Assembly (NCBI GenBank): GCA_036399015.1
Contig: DASWNW010000086.1
Span: forward strand, 1 to 64,000
Reading direction: 5' to 3'
DNA: 64,000 nt
Source of the DNA: QHVT01 sp036399015
Lineage (GTDB): Bacteria > Acidobacteriota > Thermoanaerobaculia > Gp7-AA8
Within the stretch, counting starts at the first letter, position 1; the number at the start of each line of letters is the position of its first letter. The notes below the pieces were generated by a model. That model made no database searches, was not told where the DNA came from, and saw only the letters and a program-made list of their open reading frames with translations. Shown here in pieces: positions 41,184-52,820 of this stretch. The translations under genes and the position numbers were made by a program.

Positions 41184-41281
41184 CGAGAGTCTCCTGTCCA
41201 TTAGAGCAGCGTCCCGGGAAAAGGTGACAGTGTCACCCGTTGCACGCTTGGCCGCTCCAATCGGGCAGGAGGAAACAAACA

Positions 41282-41692
41282 ATGGACTCACGACTCAACT
41301 CCGTCTTCTGGTCTCTCCGCCTCGCGTTCGGCCTGACCGCGTTCCTGGCCGGCCTCGACAAGTTCCTGAACCTGCTCACCAACTGGGAGCAGTACGCGAG
41401 CCCGCTCGTGCTGCGCATGGTGCCGCTGAGTGCCGGCTCGCTCATGCGCGTCGCCGGCGTGATCGAGATGCTCGTCGGCATCGCCGTGCTGGCCGGCCTC
41501 ACGCGCCTCGGAGGTTACGTCGTCGCGGCCTGGCTCACGCTCATCGCGGTCAGCCTCGTGACGACCGGACAGTACTTCGACGTCGCGGTGCGCGACCTGG
41601 TGATGGCCGTCGGCGCGTTCGCGCTGGCGCGGCTGTCCGAGGTGCGGGAGCCGGCGGCAGTGCGCACGCCGTTGCAGGCGCGGACCGCCTGA
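41282..41692 (+). CDS. DoxX family membrane protein
   Basis: 136 residues from ATG 41282 (AGGAGG upstream), four membrane helices. Core LRLAFGLTAFLAGLDKFLNLLTNW and MRVAGVIEMLVGIAVLAGLTRLGGYVVAAWL match DoxX. These proteins are linked to redox and thiol stress in several bacteria. Divergent from the ECF sigma factor gene, with which it shares a 98-base promoter region. Confidence 0.85.
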   Translation: MDSRLNSVFWSLRLAFGLTAFLAGLDKFLNLLTNWEQYASPLVLRMVPLSAGSLMRVAGVIEMLVGIAVLAGLTRLGGYVVAAWLTLIAVSLVTTGQYFDVAVRDLVMAVGAFALARLSEVREPAAVRTPLQARTA

Positions 41693-41732
41693 GCATCGGA
41701 AGCGGCAGGAGCGGCGGGTCGAGGCGATCGCG

Positions 41733-42167
41733 TCAGACCCGCCGCGACAAATCCCTCAGCCGCTCCACCAGCAGCTCGCTCATCGCCACTGCGAACTTCG
41801 CCAGCAGCTGCGGGTCGAACGCCAGCGCCTCGGAGAGCGTGCGCTTGTCCCACGCCCGCACCGTCGTCTCCTCGCGCGCCCGCACCGAGACGGTCCGTGG
41901 CGAGTCGTCGATGAACGACACCTCGCCGATGACGTCGCCCGCACCGACCGTGGCCAGCACGGTCTGCCGCCCGTCGTCGATTCCGATGATGTCGAGATGT
42001 CCGTCCTCGACCGCGAAGAGCGTCGAGTCGGCGTCGCCCGCGCGGATGAGGAAGTCGCCCTCGGCGATCTTCTGCACCTGCGCGATGCCTTCGATCCGCC
42101 CCCGCTCCCGCTCCGTGAAGTAGCGGAAGAGGGGATGGTCGGATTCCATGGGGAAGATCTTGTTCAA
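41733..42167 (-). CDS. Cyclic nucleotide-binding domain protein
   Basis: 144 residues made of a single CRP-type cNMP-binding fold (FLIRAGDADSTLFAVEDGHLDII, TVGAGDVIGEVSFIDDSPRTVSVRA), with the phosphate-binding cassette GEVSFIDDSPR, followed by the long helix but no DNA-binding wing. Start TTG 42167, one base after the upstream stop, has GGAG in the upstream gene; ATG 42149 is the alternative. Probably a cAMP- or c-di-GMP-responsive regulatory module acting with the upstream protein. Confidence 0.8.
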   Translation of the reverse strand: MNKIFPMESDHPLFRYFTERERGRIEGIAQVQKIAEGDFLIRAGDADSTLFAVEDGHLDIIGIDDGRQTVLATVGAGDVIGEVSFIDDSPRTVSVRAREETTVRAWDKRTLSEALAFDPQLLAKFAVAMSELLVERLRDLSRRV

Positions 42168-42168
42168 T

Positions 42169-42735
42169 TCAACTCCAACGGAGCGTCCATTCGCAGTAGG
42201 GTCCGCCCTTCGCGTAGCACTGCGTCTGCTCCACCTTGATGTTCTTGACTCCGGTCAGCTCCGCCATCCGCTCGATCCAGCCGGTCACGCGCGAGCAGCC
42301 GGCCAGCTCCGAGGGGAAGTTCAGCAGGCGGATGCGCGCGTTGCGCTCCCCCTGCTCGTCGACGCGCAGCTCGCCGCGGTTGTAGAGGGAGCTCCACAAT
42401 TGCGACGCCTTCCCGAGCAGCGCCGGCGGCGTCATCACCAGCGCGAAGAAGCGGTAGATCCCCTTCACCGCGTCGCCCGCCGCCTCGCGTCCGGCGCGGC
42501 GCGCGAACGTGTCCACCGCCTCTCCCTTCGCCTTCGCCGCCTCTTCGGTAAAGCGGTTGAGCATGTGCACCGGTACCACCTCGGTCGCCAGCACCGGCGT
42601 GCGGAAGCGCGTGGCGTACTCGGGGGGAAGGCTGCGCAGGACGGTTTCGCGCTGCTCCGGCGTCAGCTCGGCGTCGATGAATCGCTGGAGACTTCGTACG
42701 GGAGAACCTTTGACCGTGACGCTCTCGTCCACCAT
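42169..42735 (-). CDS. Sensor-like protein, DUF2378/V4R-type fold (tentative)
   Basis: 188 residues from ATG 42735. Mainly helical N-terminal half (RSLQRFIDAELTPEQRETVL, YATRFRTPVLATEVVPVHMLNRF) and a C-terminal half with RNARIRLLNFP and CYAKGGPYCEWTLRW, a Cys-x7-Cys ending seen in V4R and DUF2378-type small-ligand domains. I offer this only as a resemblance. It is followed by a cNMP-binding protein, suggesting a small signalling unit. Confidence 0.6.
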   Translation of the reverse strand: MVDESVTVKGSPVRSLQRFIDAELTPEQRETVLRSLPPEYATRFRTPVLATEVVPVHMLNRFTEEAAKAKGEAVDTFARRAGREAAGDAVKGIYRFFALVMTPPALLGKASQLWSSLYNRGELRVDEQGERNARIRLLNFPSELAGCSRVTGWIERMAELTGVKNIKVEQTQCYAKGGPYCEWTLRWS

Positions 42736-42844
42736 GTCGCTCTCTCCGCGCGGGGCGTTCGGGTCCCGAAGTTGCCTGACGTGCCACGAGTATAATCCGC
42801 TTTCTTCACAGCGCCGTCCGGCGCAGTCGCAGGAGGAATCTCGA

Positions 42845-44962
42845 ATGCAGGACCCGACACCCGGCAGCACCGCAGCCGAAGGTGCCGCGGCGATTTCCGT
42901 CGCAGAAGACAGCAACCGGCCGGTCCTCGGCCGCAAGGACAAGCTCGAAGAGCTGTGCGTCAACACCATCCGCTTCCTGTCGGTCGACGCGGTCGAGAAG
43001 GCGCATTCCGGCCACCCCGGCACCCCCATGGGCATGGCCGACATGGCCTACGTCCTTTGGACCGACTTCCTCCGCCACGACCCGCTCGAGCCAAAGTGGA
43101 AGAACCGCGACCGCTTCATCCTCTCGGCCGGCCACGCCTCGATGCTCATCTACTCGCTCCTCCATCTGACCGGCTATCCGGACATGACGCTGGACGAGCT
43201 CAAGCAGTTCCGCCAGTGGGGCTCGCGCACGGCCGGCCATCCCGAGTACGGCCACGCCAGCGGCGTCGAGGTCACGACCGGCCCGCTCGGCCAGGGCTTC
43301 GCGCACGGCGTCGGCATGGCCCTCGGCGCGAAGATGCTCGCCGCGCGCTTCAACGGCGAAGACCCGTTCAAGCCGGTCGAGCACTTCATCTACTCCATCT
43401 GCTCCGACGGCGACCTGATGGAAGGCATCAGCTCCGAGGCGGCGTCGTTCGCCGGCCACGTCGGACTGGGCAACCTCATCTACCTCTACGACGACAACAA
43501 CATCTCCATCGAAGGGGAGACGCGGCTCGCCTTCTCCGAGGAAGTGAAGAAGCGCTTCGAGAGCTTCGGCTGGCACGTGCTCGCCATCGACGGCCACGAC
43601 CGCGCCATGATCCGCAAGGCCATCAAGCGCGCGCAGAAGGAGACCGCGCGTCCTTCGCTGATCATCTGCAGGACCGTCATCGGCTGGGGCAGCCCGAAGT
43701 TCCACGGCACCGCACGCGCGCACGGCGAGCCCCTCGGCGCCGATGAAGTGAAGGCGACCAAGCAGGCGCTCGGCTGGCCGCAGGAGCCGACGTTCCACGT
43801 CCCCGCCGAAGTGCGCGCCGAGTTCGAGCGCAAGACGCGCAAGCTCGCCCGCATGCGCAAGCTGTGGGACCGCGAGATGGCCGCCTGGCGCGCGCGCCAT
43901 CCGGAGATGGCCGAGGATTGGGACCGCTACTGGTCACAGTGGGTGCCGGACGGCTTCGAGCTCCCGCTGCTCGACGCCGCCAAGTCCGACAAGGCCATCG
44001 CCACCCGCGCGCTGTCGGGACAGGTCATCCAGAAGCTGGCCACCGTCGCGCCGTTCCTCGTCGGCGGCTCCGCCGACCTGGCGCCGTCGACGAACACGCT
44101 CATCAAGGACGCGGCGAGCATCGAGCGGGCGAAGGGCTCCGAGAAGGCGTTGCCGGCGGCCGATGTCTTCCGCGGCCGCAATCTCCACTTCGGCATCCGC
44201 GAGCATGCGATGGGAGCGATCGTGAACGGCATGACGCTGTACGGCGCCTGGCGCTGCTACGGCGCGACGTTCCTGATCTTCTCCGACTACATGCGCCCGT
44301 CCGTGCGTCTCGCCGCGCTGATGGGCATCCCCTCGATCTTCGTCTACACGCACGACTCGGTGTTCCTCGGCGAAGACGGTCCGACGCACCAGCCGGTCGA
44401 GCAGCTCTGGTCGCTGCGTCTCATCCCGAACATGACCCTCTTCCGCCCCGCCGACGGCGCGGAGGTGGCGATGGCGTGGGCGCACGCGATCCGCTCCACG
44501 AGCGGCCCGACGCTGCTCGTGCTGACGCGCCAGAAGCTCGAGCCGATCGCCCGCCCGCTGGAGTTCGACCCGCAGCGCATCCTCCGCGGCGCGTACGTCC
44601 TCGACGGCTACACCGAAGGCGAGATCACGCTCGTCGCCACCGGGTCCGAGGTGCCGCTGGCGGTGAAGACCGCCGAGCTGCTGAAGGCCGAGGGGCTCGG
44701 CGCGCGCGTCGTCTCGGCACCCTGTCTCGACCTCTTCGACCGCCAGCCGCCGTCCTACCAGGACGAGGTCCTCGGCGACCGCAGCAAGCTCGTTTGCATC
44801 GAGGCCGGCCGCACCGACGGCTGGTACAAGTACGCGGGCCAGGACGCGCTCGTGATCGGCATCGACCGCTTCGGCGCCAGCGCGCCATACGAGCGGCTCG
44901 CGGAGGAGCTCGGGTTCACGCCGGAGAAGGTGGCCGCGCGCATTCGGGAGTGGAGAGGATGA
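42845..44962 (+). CDS. tkt: Transketolase
   Basis: 705 residues from ATG 42845 (AGGAGG upstream). Thiamine diphosphate motif GDGDLMEGISSEAA ... NLIYLYDDNNISIEG, catalytic His and substrate-loop residues (AHSGHPGTPMG, GPLGQGF) and the pyrimidine-binding Glu in FRGRNLHFGIREHAMGAI are all present. Transfers two-carbon units in the pentose phosphate pathway, supplying erythrose 4-phosphate to the DAHP synthase seen at 2.1 kb. Its stop overlaps the ATG of the TonB-like gene (ATGA). Confidence 0.95.
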   Translation: MQDPTPGSTAAEGAAAISVAEDSNRPVLGRKDKLEELCVNTIRFLSVDAVEKAHSGHPGTPMGMADMAYVLWTDFLRHDPLEPKWKNRDRFILSAGHASMLIYSLLHLTGYPDMTLDELKQFRQWGSRTAGHPEYGHASGVEVTTGPLGQGFAHGVGMALGAKMLAARFNGEDPFKPVEHFIYSICSDGDLMEGISSEAASFAGHVGLGNLIYLYDDNNISIEGETRLAFSEEVKKRFESFGWHVLAIDGHDRAMIRKAIKRAQKETARPSLIICRTVIGWGSPKFHGTARAHGEPLGADEVKATKQALGWPQEPTFHVPAEVRAEFERKTRKLARMRKLWDREMAAWRARHPEMAEDWDRYWSQWVPDGFELPLLDAAKSDKAIATRALSGQVIQKLATVAPFLVGGSADLAPSTNTLIKDAASIERAKGSEKALPAADVFRGRNLHFGIREHAMGAIVNGMTLYGAWRCYGATFLIFSDYMRPSVRLAALMGIPSIFVYTHDSVFLGEDGPTHQPVEQLWSLRLIPNMTLFRPADGAEVAMAWAHAIRSTSGPTLLVLTRQKLEPIARPLEFDPQRILRGAYVLDGYTEGEITLVATGSEVPLAVKTAELLKAEGLGARVVSAPCLDLFDRQPPSYQDEVLGDRSKLVCIEAGRTDGWYKYAGQDALVIGIDRFGASAPYERLAEELGFTPEKVAARIREWRG

Positions 44963-45989
44963 AGAAGGCGCTGGCGCTGTTGCTGCTCGCGGCGGCGCCG
45001 GTCTTCGCATCCGACGAGGACGTCCGCAAGGGGCTGCAGAACCTGCAGAAGCTGCACGAGCTCGCGCAGCTCGTCGAGGGGTTCCTGCTGGTGAACCAGA
45101 CGCCCGCGATGCCGCAGGATCCGTGGGGCACGCCGTACCGCCTCACGGTCACGGAGGGCCGCTACACGATCGCCTCCGCCGGCAGCGACAAGACCTTCGA
45201 CGAGTCGGCCTGGGCGACCGTCGAGCAGTTCTCCGGGCTCGAAGGCGACGTCGTCCTGTCGGACGGCAAAGTCCTGCGCTCGAATCGCAACTGGCTCTAT
45301 CCGCAAGTCACCGATGCGACGCGCAGTGCGCTGGAGAACCTGATCCGCGCGGAAGTGCACGTGATGATGTCGCGCAATCCGACGATGTACGCGCTCGAGC
45401 GGCGCCGCGCGACCGCAAACCTGATGCAACTGCTCGGTGGCGAGCTCGCGCGCGACGCGTGGGGTACCCCGGTGCGCAAGATCGGCGAGGGCCACAACGC
45501 GCGCATCGTCAGCGCCGCCGCCGACAAGACGTTCGACGAGTCGAGCTGGGACAAGCCTCCCGCGGCGGACGTGAACGAGGACATCGTCTACGAGCACGGC
45601 ACGGTCAAGCGGGTCGTCGACGAGCGGGCGGTGCTCGAGGCGACGAAGCCGGCCGCCGTGGCGATCCCGCAGCCCTCCGATCCGCCGCTCGCGCTTGACT
45701 GGCCGCCGATCGAGAAGGGCACGATCGAGGCGCCGAAGGTCGTGAACCGCCCGGACCCGCAGTATCCGCCGATCTACCGGCTTGCCCGCATCACCGGCAC
45801 CGCCCACATCGAGGCGGCGATCTCGGACCGGGGGAAGGTCGAGGCGGCGCGCGTGCTGAAGAGCGTGGCGCCGGAGCTCGACATGGCCGCGCTGAAGGCG
45901 CTCCGGCAGTGGACGTTCGAGCCGGCGACGAAGGACGGCAAACCGGTACCGGTGCTGTTCAGGCTGACGATCAACTTCAAGCTGCGCGA

Positions 45990-45993
<4 letters not shown>
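44959..45993 (+). CDS. Secreted chimera: two GspG-like modules plus TonB C-terminal domain
   Basis: 344 residues: signal peptide (LALLLLAAAPVFA), then two similar modules, each with the calcium-loop signature of type II secretion major pseudopilins (DPWGTPYRL ... YTIASAGSDKTFDESAW at about 53-85; DAWGTPVRK ... RIVSAAADKTFDESSW at about 167-200), and a TonB C-terminal domain (about 250-344: PDPQYPPIYRLARITGTAHIEAAISDRGKV). The N-terminal pilin helix is missing, so it is not a pilin. Coupled to transketolase by an ATGA overlap, which is odd for an envelope protein. Function unknown. Confidence 0.75.
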
Positions 45994-48653
<2,660 letters not shown>

Positions 48654-48693
48654 TCGGGTCGGTGCGGCGCGATGGTAGCAAACCGGCCGTTCT

Positions 48694-49263
48694 TTACTCG
48701 ACCGGAATCCCCGTGACCGCCACCTGGTATCCCTGCAGCGTGGTGGTCTGTCCGTACATCGCCGCCGGCGTGTAGTCGGTGCGGTGGTTGACGTACGAGT
48801 AGTACTTCGTGCCGAGGAACTTCGTGCCGTTCGTGCTGTGGATGCCGTCGATCGTCGAGACGATCCATTCCGGCTCACCGCGCTCCGCGTGCGGCGGGCG
48901 CTCGAAGACCAGCCAGTACTCGCCGGCGGGGAGGTCGAGCCCGTCGAAGAGGATCCAGGAGCCGTCGAACGACGGCGGCAGCTCGTACGACGTCTGCGCC
49001 ACCTCCGCGCTCTTGCTGGTCGACGGGCCGATGCGCCGCATGAGGTACGTCGTCACGATCGAGTAGTCGTCGTAGCCGCTGTCGGCGCGGACGGAGATCG
49101 TGACGTTGCGGTGGGGGAGGGCGAACGCCCAGCCGATCGCCAGGGCGTCGGCCTTGCTGCCACGGGTGTCCCCGCCGCGGGCGGCGAAGAGGAGGGGACA
49201 GTGTTCCCCGGCGGACAGCGACAGTGGAAGGCAGAGGAGCGCGGCCAGCACTGCGGACTTCAT
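48694..49263 (-). CDS. Hypothetical secreted protein
   Basis: 189 residues from ATG 49263 with signal peptide (VLAALLCLPLSLSAG). The mature part is strand-rich (FALPHRNVTISVRADSGYDDYSIVTTYLMR, GLDLPAGEYWLVFERPP, WIVSTIDGIHSTNGTKFLGTKYY), a single beta-sandwich, with no recognised family. The upstream gene of the kinase cluster on the same strand. Confidence 0.7.
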   Translation of the reverse strand: MKSAVLAALLCLPLSLSAGEHCPLLFAARGGDTRGSKADALAIGWAFALPHRNVTISVRADSGYDDYSIVTTYLMRRIGPSTSKSAEVAQTSYELPPSFDGSWILFDGLDLPAGEYWLVFERPPHAERGEPEWIVSTIDGIHSTNGTKFLGTKYYSYVNHRTDYTPAAMYGQTTTLQGYQVAVTGIPVE

Positions 49264-49378
49264 GCGGCCCGTCATCAGCGGCCGGCATGCCATGGCCGCG
49301 CTCTCTGCGGGGGTGGGAGATAGGGGCGCGAACATCCTCGATTGCGGACGTTCGCGCCCCCGCTTCAGGACAGCCGGT

Positions 49379-49669
49379 TTACTGCTGGGCGGGCGGGTTC
49401 GTCGCGGCCGGGTCGGTCGTGACGGTATCCGTCGTGGAGGTGGTGGTCGTCGACGTGCCGTCGGTCGCCGTCGGCGCCGGTGCAGCCGTGTCGGACGGTA
49501 CCGCCGTGTCGGACGGAGTCGTCGTCACGTCGGTCGTGGTCGTGCTGGTCTCCGACACCGTGGCGGTGTTCTCCACGGGCGCCGGGTCGGTGGTCTTCGG
49601 CTCGCTCTGACAGGCGATGCTGCCGGCGACGAGCAGGGCGATGGCGGTGAGCTGGGTGAGTTTCTTCAT
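49379..49669 (-). CDS. Thr/Asp/Pro-rich lipoprotein
   Basis: 96 residues: lipoprotein signal (IALLVAGSIAC, Cys20), then a low-complexity tail of Thr, Ser, Asp, Pro and Ala to the C-terminus. A small surface or periplasmic spacer; no domain. AAGGAG lies 9 bases before ATG 49669 (an ATG six bases upstream is the alternative). Divergent from the winged-helix/TPR regulator. Confidence 0.75.
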   Translation of the reverse strand: MKKLTQLTAIALLVAGSIACQSEPKTTDPAPVENTATVSETSTTTTDVTTTPSDTAVPSDTAAPAPTATDGTSTTTTSTTDTVTTDPAATNPPAQQ

Positions 49670-49686
49670 GTTCATGGTCTCCTTGA

Positions 49687-49757
49687 GTGTCAAGATCGCT
49701 CCGAACGCGGCGGGAGTCTTGAAACACGCGTGGGAGAGTTCTGGGAAAGTTCTGGGA
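49687..49757. promoter_or_regulatory. Operator-like repeats before the winged-helix regulator
   Basis: Inverted half-sites GTGTCAAGA (49687-49695) and TCTTGAAACAC (49717-49727) and a tandem pair of AGTTCTGGGA (49737-49746 and 49748-49757) lie in the short space between the divergent lipoprotein and regulator genes. They may bind the regulator; this is inference. Confidence 0.35.
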
Positions 49758-51415
49758 TGAGGCTCCTCTTCGGCGACTGCACGTTCGACTCGGATTCGCG
49801 CACGCTGGCGCGCAACGGCGAGCCGGTGCGCGTGACCGGCAAGGCGTTCCAGCTCCTCGAGCTGCTGCTCGCGGCCCGGCCGAAGCCGGTCGAGAAGACG
49901 GAGCTCTTCGCCAAGCTGTGGCCCGACACGTTCGTCTCCGAGGCGAACCTGGCCAGCCTGGTCAAGGAGATCCGCGCCGCCATCGGCGACGATGCCCGCG
50001 CCCCCCGCTTCGTCCGCACCGTGCATCGCTTCGGCTACGCCTTCAGCGGCGCCGTCACCGAGACGCCGGAGCGCAACACGATCGACTCGATTGCGGTGCT
50101 GCCGTTCGCGAATCGCTCCGGCCTGACCGACCTCGACTACCTCGCCGACGGCCTCGCGGAGTCGCTGATCAACACGCTCGCCTCCATCGAAGGGCTGCGC
50201 GTCGCGCCTCGCGGGTCGTCGTTCCGCTACACGGAGAACGATCTCCCCGCGCTGCGGCGGGAGCTGAACGTGCGCGCGGCGCTCACGGGACGCATTCGCG
50301 TGGTCGGCGACTCGGTGCAGTTGCAGGTCGAGCTGAACGACCTGGTGCGCGACGCGCAGCTCTGGGGGCGGCAGTTCCAGGCGCCGCTGGCGGGGCTCTT
50401 CGCACTGGAGGAGGAGCTCTCGCGCGACGTCGTCACGGCGCTCCGCTTCCGCATCACCGGCGAGACCGACCGCCGCCTGCGCAAGCGCTACACGGAGAAC
50501 GCGGCCGCGTATCAGCTCTACCTCAAGGGACGGCACCACTGGAACCGCCGTACGGCCGAGGGGATCGAGCGGGCGATCTTCTTCTTCGAGTCGGCGATCG
50601 GCGTCGACGCGGCGTATGCGCCGGCGTACTCGGGACTCGCCGACTGCTACATCGCCCTCGCCAGCCGCGATCTCTACCCGCCGTTGCAGCTCTTCCCGAA
50701 GGCGGAGGCGGCGGCGCGGAAGGCGCTGGAGCTCGATGCGGAGCTGGCCGAGGCGCACGCGTCGATGGGAGCGATCCACGAGGTCTTCCACTGGAATTGG
50801 GAGCGGGCGCTGGAGGAGTACGTGACGGCGCTGCGCCTCAATCCCGGCTACGTGACGGCGCGGCAGTGGTACGCGCTGGCGCTCGCGCACCGCGGAAGGA
50901 TCGCCGAGGCGCTGGTGCAGATGCAGGTGGCGGCGGAGGGGGACCCGCTGTCGTTCATGATCAACGCGAACATCGCGGTGATCCACTACCTCGGCCGCGA
51001 TTACGAGTTGGCGGTCGAGCACTGCCACCGCGCGCTGGAGATCAACCCTCACCACGAGCCGGCGCACTTCACCCTCGGCCTGGCGATGCAGCAGCGCGAG
51101 CGGCCGGAGGAGGCGCGCGCGGCGCTGGAGAAAGCGCTGGCGATCTCCCGCGGCGAGCCGCACGTCGTCGCCGCCCTCGGCGCCCTCGACCGCGATGCAG
51201 CGGCGCTGGAGAAGCTCGCCGAGCTCTCCCTCACCCGCGACGTCTCCCCCGTCCACTTCGCCACCGTCCACACCGCCCTCGGCGACCACGACGCCGCGCT
51301 CGACTGGCTGGAGAAGGCGAGGGAAGCCCGCTCCGGCTGGCTCGTCTACCTGAGGACGGAGCCGCGGTTCGATCCGTTGCGTGGGGATGAGCGGTTCACG
51401 CGGTTGCTGAGCTGA
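49757..51415 (+). CDS. CadC-like winged-helix regulator with TPR domain
   Basis: 552 residues. N-terminal OmpR-type winged helix (1-100: FDSDSRTLARNGEPVRVTGKAFQLLELLLA, VSEANLASLVKEIRAAIGDD, RFVRTVHRFGYAF), then a TolB-N-like/adenylate-cyclase-type linker domain (108-235: SIAVLPFANRSG, LADGLAESLINTLASIEGLRVAPRGSSF) and about six TPR-like repeats to the end. No membrane helix, unlike CadC itself. Such proteins in Acidobacteria are one-component regulators; the TPR part senses or binds a partner. Likely regulates its divergent neighbour. Confidence 0.88.
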   Translation: MRLLFGDCTFDSDSRTLARNGEPVRVTGKAFQLLELLLAARPKPVEKTELFAKLWPDTFVSEANLASLVKEIRAAIGDDARAPRFVRTVHRFGYAFSGAVTETPERNTIDSIAVLPFANRSGLTDLDYLADGLAESLINTLASIEGLRVAPRGSSFRYTENDLPALRRELNVRAALTGRIRVVGDSVQLQVELNDLVRDAQLWGRQFQAPLAGLFALEEELSRDVVTALRFRITGETDRRLRKRYTENAAAYQLYLKGRHHWNRRTAEGIERAIFFFESAIGVDAAYAPAYSGLADCYIALASRDLYPPLQLFPKAEAAARKALELDAELAEAHASMGAIHEVFHWNWERALEEYVTALRLNPGYVTARQWYALALAHRGRIAEALVQMQVAAEGDPLSFMINANIAVIHYLGRDYELAVEHCHRALEINPHHEPAHFTLGLAMQQRERPEEARAALEKALAISRGEPHVVAALGALDRDAAALEKLAELSLTRDVSPVHFATVHTALGDHDAALDWLEKAREARSGWLVYLRTEPRFDPLRGDERFTRLLS

Positions 51416-51479
51416 GGCGATCCTTCAGGCCGGCAGGCGACCGGTTGCGCGTCGGCCGCGGCAGGTGTCCAACCGAAAA

Positions 51480-51953
51480 ATGCCGATCCTCGAGCGAACG
51501 TTCGTCGTGGCGAATACCACCGCCAGGAATCGCGCGCCCGAGCATTGGCTCCGCTTGTTCGGCGCCGTCTGCGCCACGCTGCACTTCGTCGTCTTCATCG
51601 TCGTCGTCTCGATCGTACCGATCGTCCCGCTGCCCGCCTTCATCGACTTCCCCTCCGCCGCCTCCGCAGAGAAGTCTCCTGAGTTCGAGCACGACGTGAC
51701 CGTGACCGTGCGCGCGAATGGCGACGTGTTTCTGCAGTCCCGGCCAGTCGCGATGGCGTCCCTTGCGCGGGAGCTCGAGGCGTCACGCCTTCATCGCCTT
51801 CACGCGCCGGTGCTTCGACTGCGCATCGACCGGTCGGCGCCATTTGGCGTTGTCCGCGGCGTGGCCGTCGCTGCCGGCGTCGCCGGCTTTGAGCGCGTCA
51901 CGGTGATGGTTCGGCACATCCCGTCGGCGGAGGCGCATATCATCCGCCGATGA
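51480..51953 (+). CDS. ExbD/TolR-like biopolymer transport protein
   Basis: 157 residues. One N-terminal membrane helix (LFGAVCATLHFVVFIVVVSIVP) and a periplasmic ExbD/TolR fold (VTVTVRANGDVFLQSRPVAMASLARELEAS, LRLRIDRSAPFGVVRGVAVAAGVAGFERVTVMV). The Asp of the membrane helix that carries protons in ExbD is not obvious here, so it may be a non-motor paralogue. Start ATG 51480 or GTG 51465. Its stop overlaps the next ATG (ATGA). Confidence 0.7.
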   Translation: MPILERTFVVANTTARNRAPEHWLRLFGAVCATLHFVVFIVVVSIVPIVPLPAFIDFPSAASAEKSPEFEHDVTVTVRANGDVFLQSRPVAMASLARELEASRLHRLHAPVLRLRIDRSAPFGVVRGVAVAAGVAGFERVTVMVRHIPSAEAHIIRR

Positions 51954-52810
51954 TCGTTCGCCGCCTTCTCCTCATCCTGACCATCCTCGCGACGCTGCCC
52001 GGTGTTGCGGAGGTCGTGACCGATGCTGACGTGAAGGCGTATCACGACTGCGTTACAGCCGCGTCCGATCCAGACGGCACTCCCGGGAAAGCCGTTGAGC
52101 TGTGTCTCGGACCGGCGAAGGTCGGCATCCCTGGCGCTCAGTACGCGCTCGGCGCCTGGCTCGTCAACAGAAACGAGGCTGGCGATCGCACGGCCGGCAT
52201 CCAGTGGCTGGAGAAGTCGGCCGCGTCGGGCAATCCCGCGGCGGCGTTCACGCTGGCCGGTATTCTTCTGCAGGAGGAATCGCCCGCAGCGCAAGCGCGA
52301 GGAAGCGCCGCTCTCAAAGCAGCGGTCTGTGCGGGGTATCCGCATGCGCTCGCCGCGCTTCGCGACGGTGGCGTGGAACGGGCGAACGTTGGTTGTCCGC
52401 CGGTGCCGGAAGAGGACTTTAACGGTGAATGGCTTGCCGACCTGAAGCCGGTGAAGAACGGCGCAGCGGCTGCCGAAGCCGAGAAGTACCAACTGAAGGT
52501 CGTCATCGAGGGCGACGTGCCGCGCGTGTTTGCAAACGACGACGGCACGTGGAACGAGGTGAAGCCGGGTCGCTTTACGCTCGAAAAGCACGGGCAATCG
52601 GCCACGGTCGTCGCGATCGACCGCGGGTGGGATTTCGACGGCGAATGGATCGAGTCCTGGACGATTCAGCTTCTCAGGACCGCGCCTGATGAAGCACACG
52701 TGGCGTATCTGAGAACCGTCAATAATCCCTATATGCCTCGAACGTTCGAGTGGCGAGCGTTCTCGTCGTTCTCCGAGGGAAGCGCCCGGCGTGCGAAGCG
52801 GCCCACATAG
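51950..52810 (+). CDS. Secreted Sel1-repeat protein
   Basis: 286 residues: signal peptide (LLLILTILATLPGVA), then three to four Sel1-like helical repeats (PGAQYALGAWLVNRNEAGDRTAGIQWLEKSAASGNPAAAFTLAGILL, about 60-125) and a separate C-terminal strand-rich domain (VRVF-like 165-280). Couples by ATGA to the ExbD-like gene. Sel1 repeats are protein-binding; partner unknown. Confidence 0.75.
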   Translation: MIVRRLLLILTILATLPGVAEVVTDADVKAYHDCVTAASDPDGTPGKAVELCLGPAKVGIPGAQYALGAWLVNRNEAGDRTAGIQWLEKSAASGNPAAAFTLAGILLQEESPAAQARGSAALKAAVCAGYPHALAALRDGGVERANVGCPPVPEEDFNGEWLADLKPVKNGAAAAEAEKYQLKVVIEGDVPRVFANDDGTWNEVKPGRFTLEKHGQSATVVAIDRGWDFDGEWIESWTIQLLRTAPDEAHVAYLRTVNNPYMPRTFEWRAFSSFSEGSARRAKRPT

Positions 52811-52820
52811 TGTTGACCGG

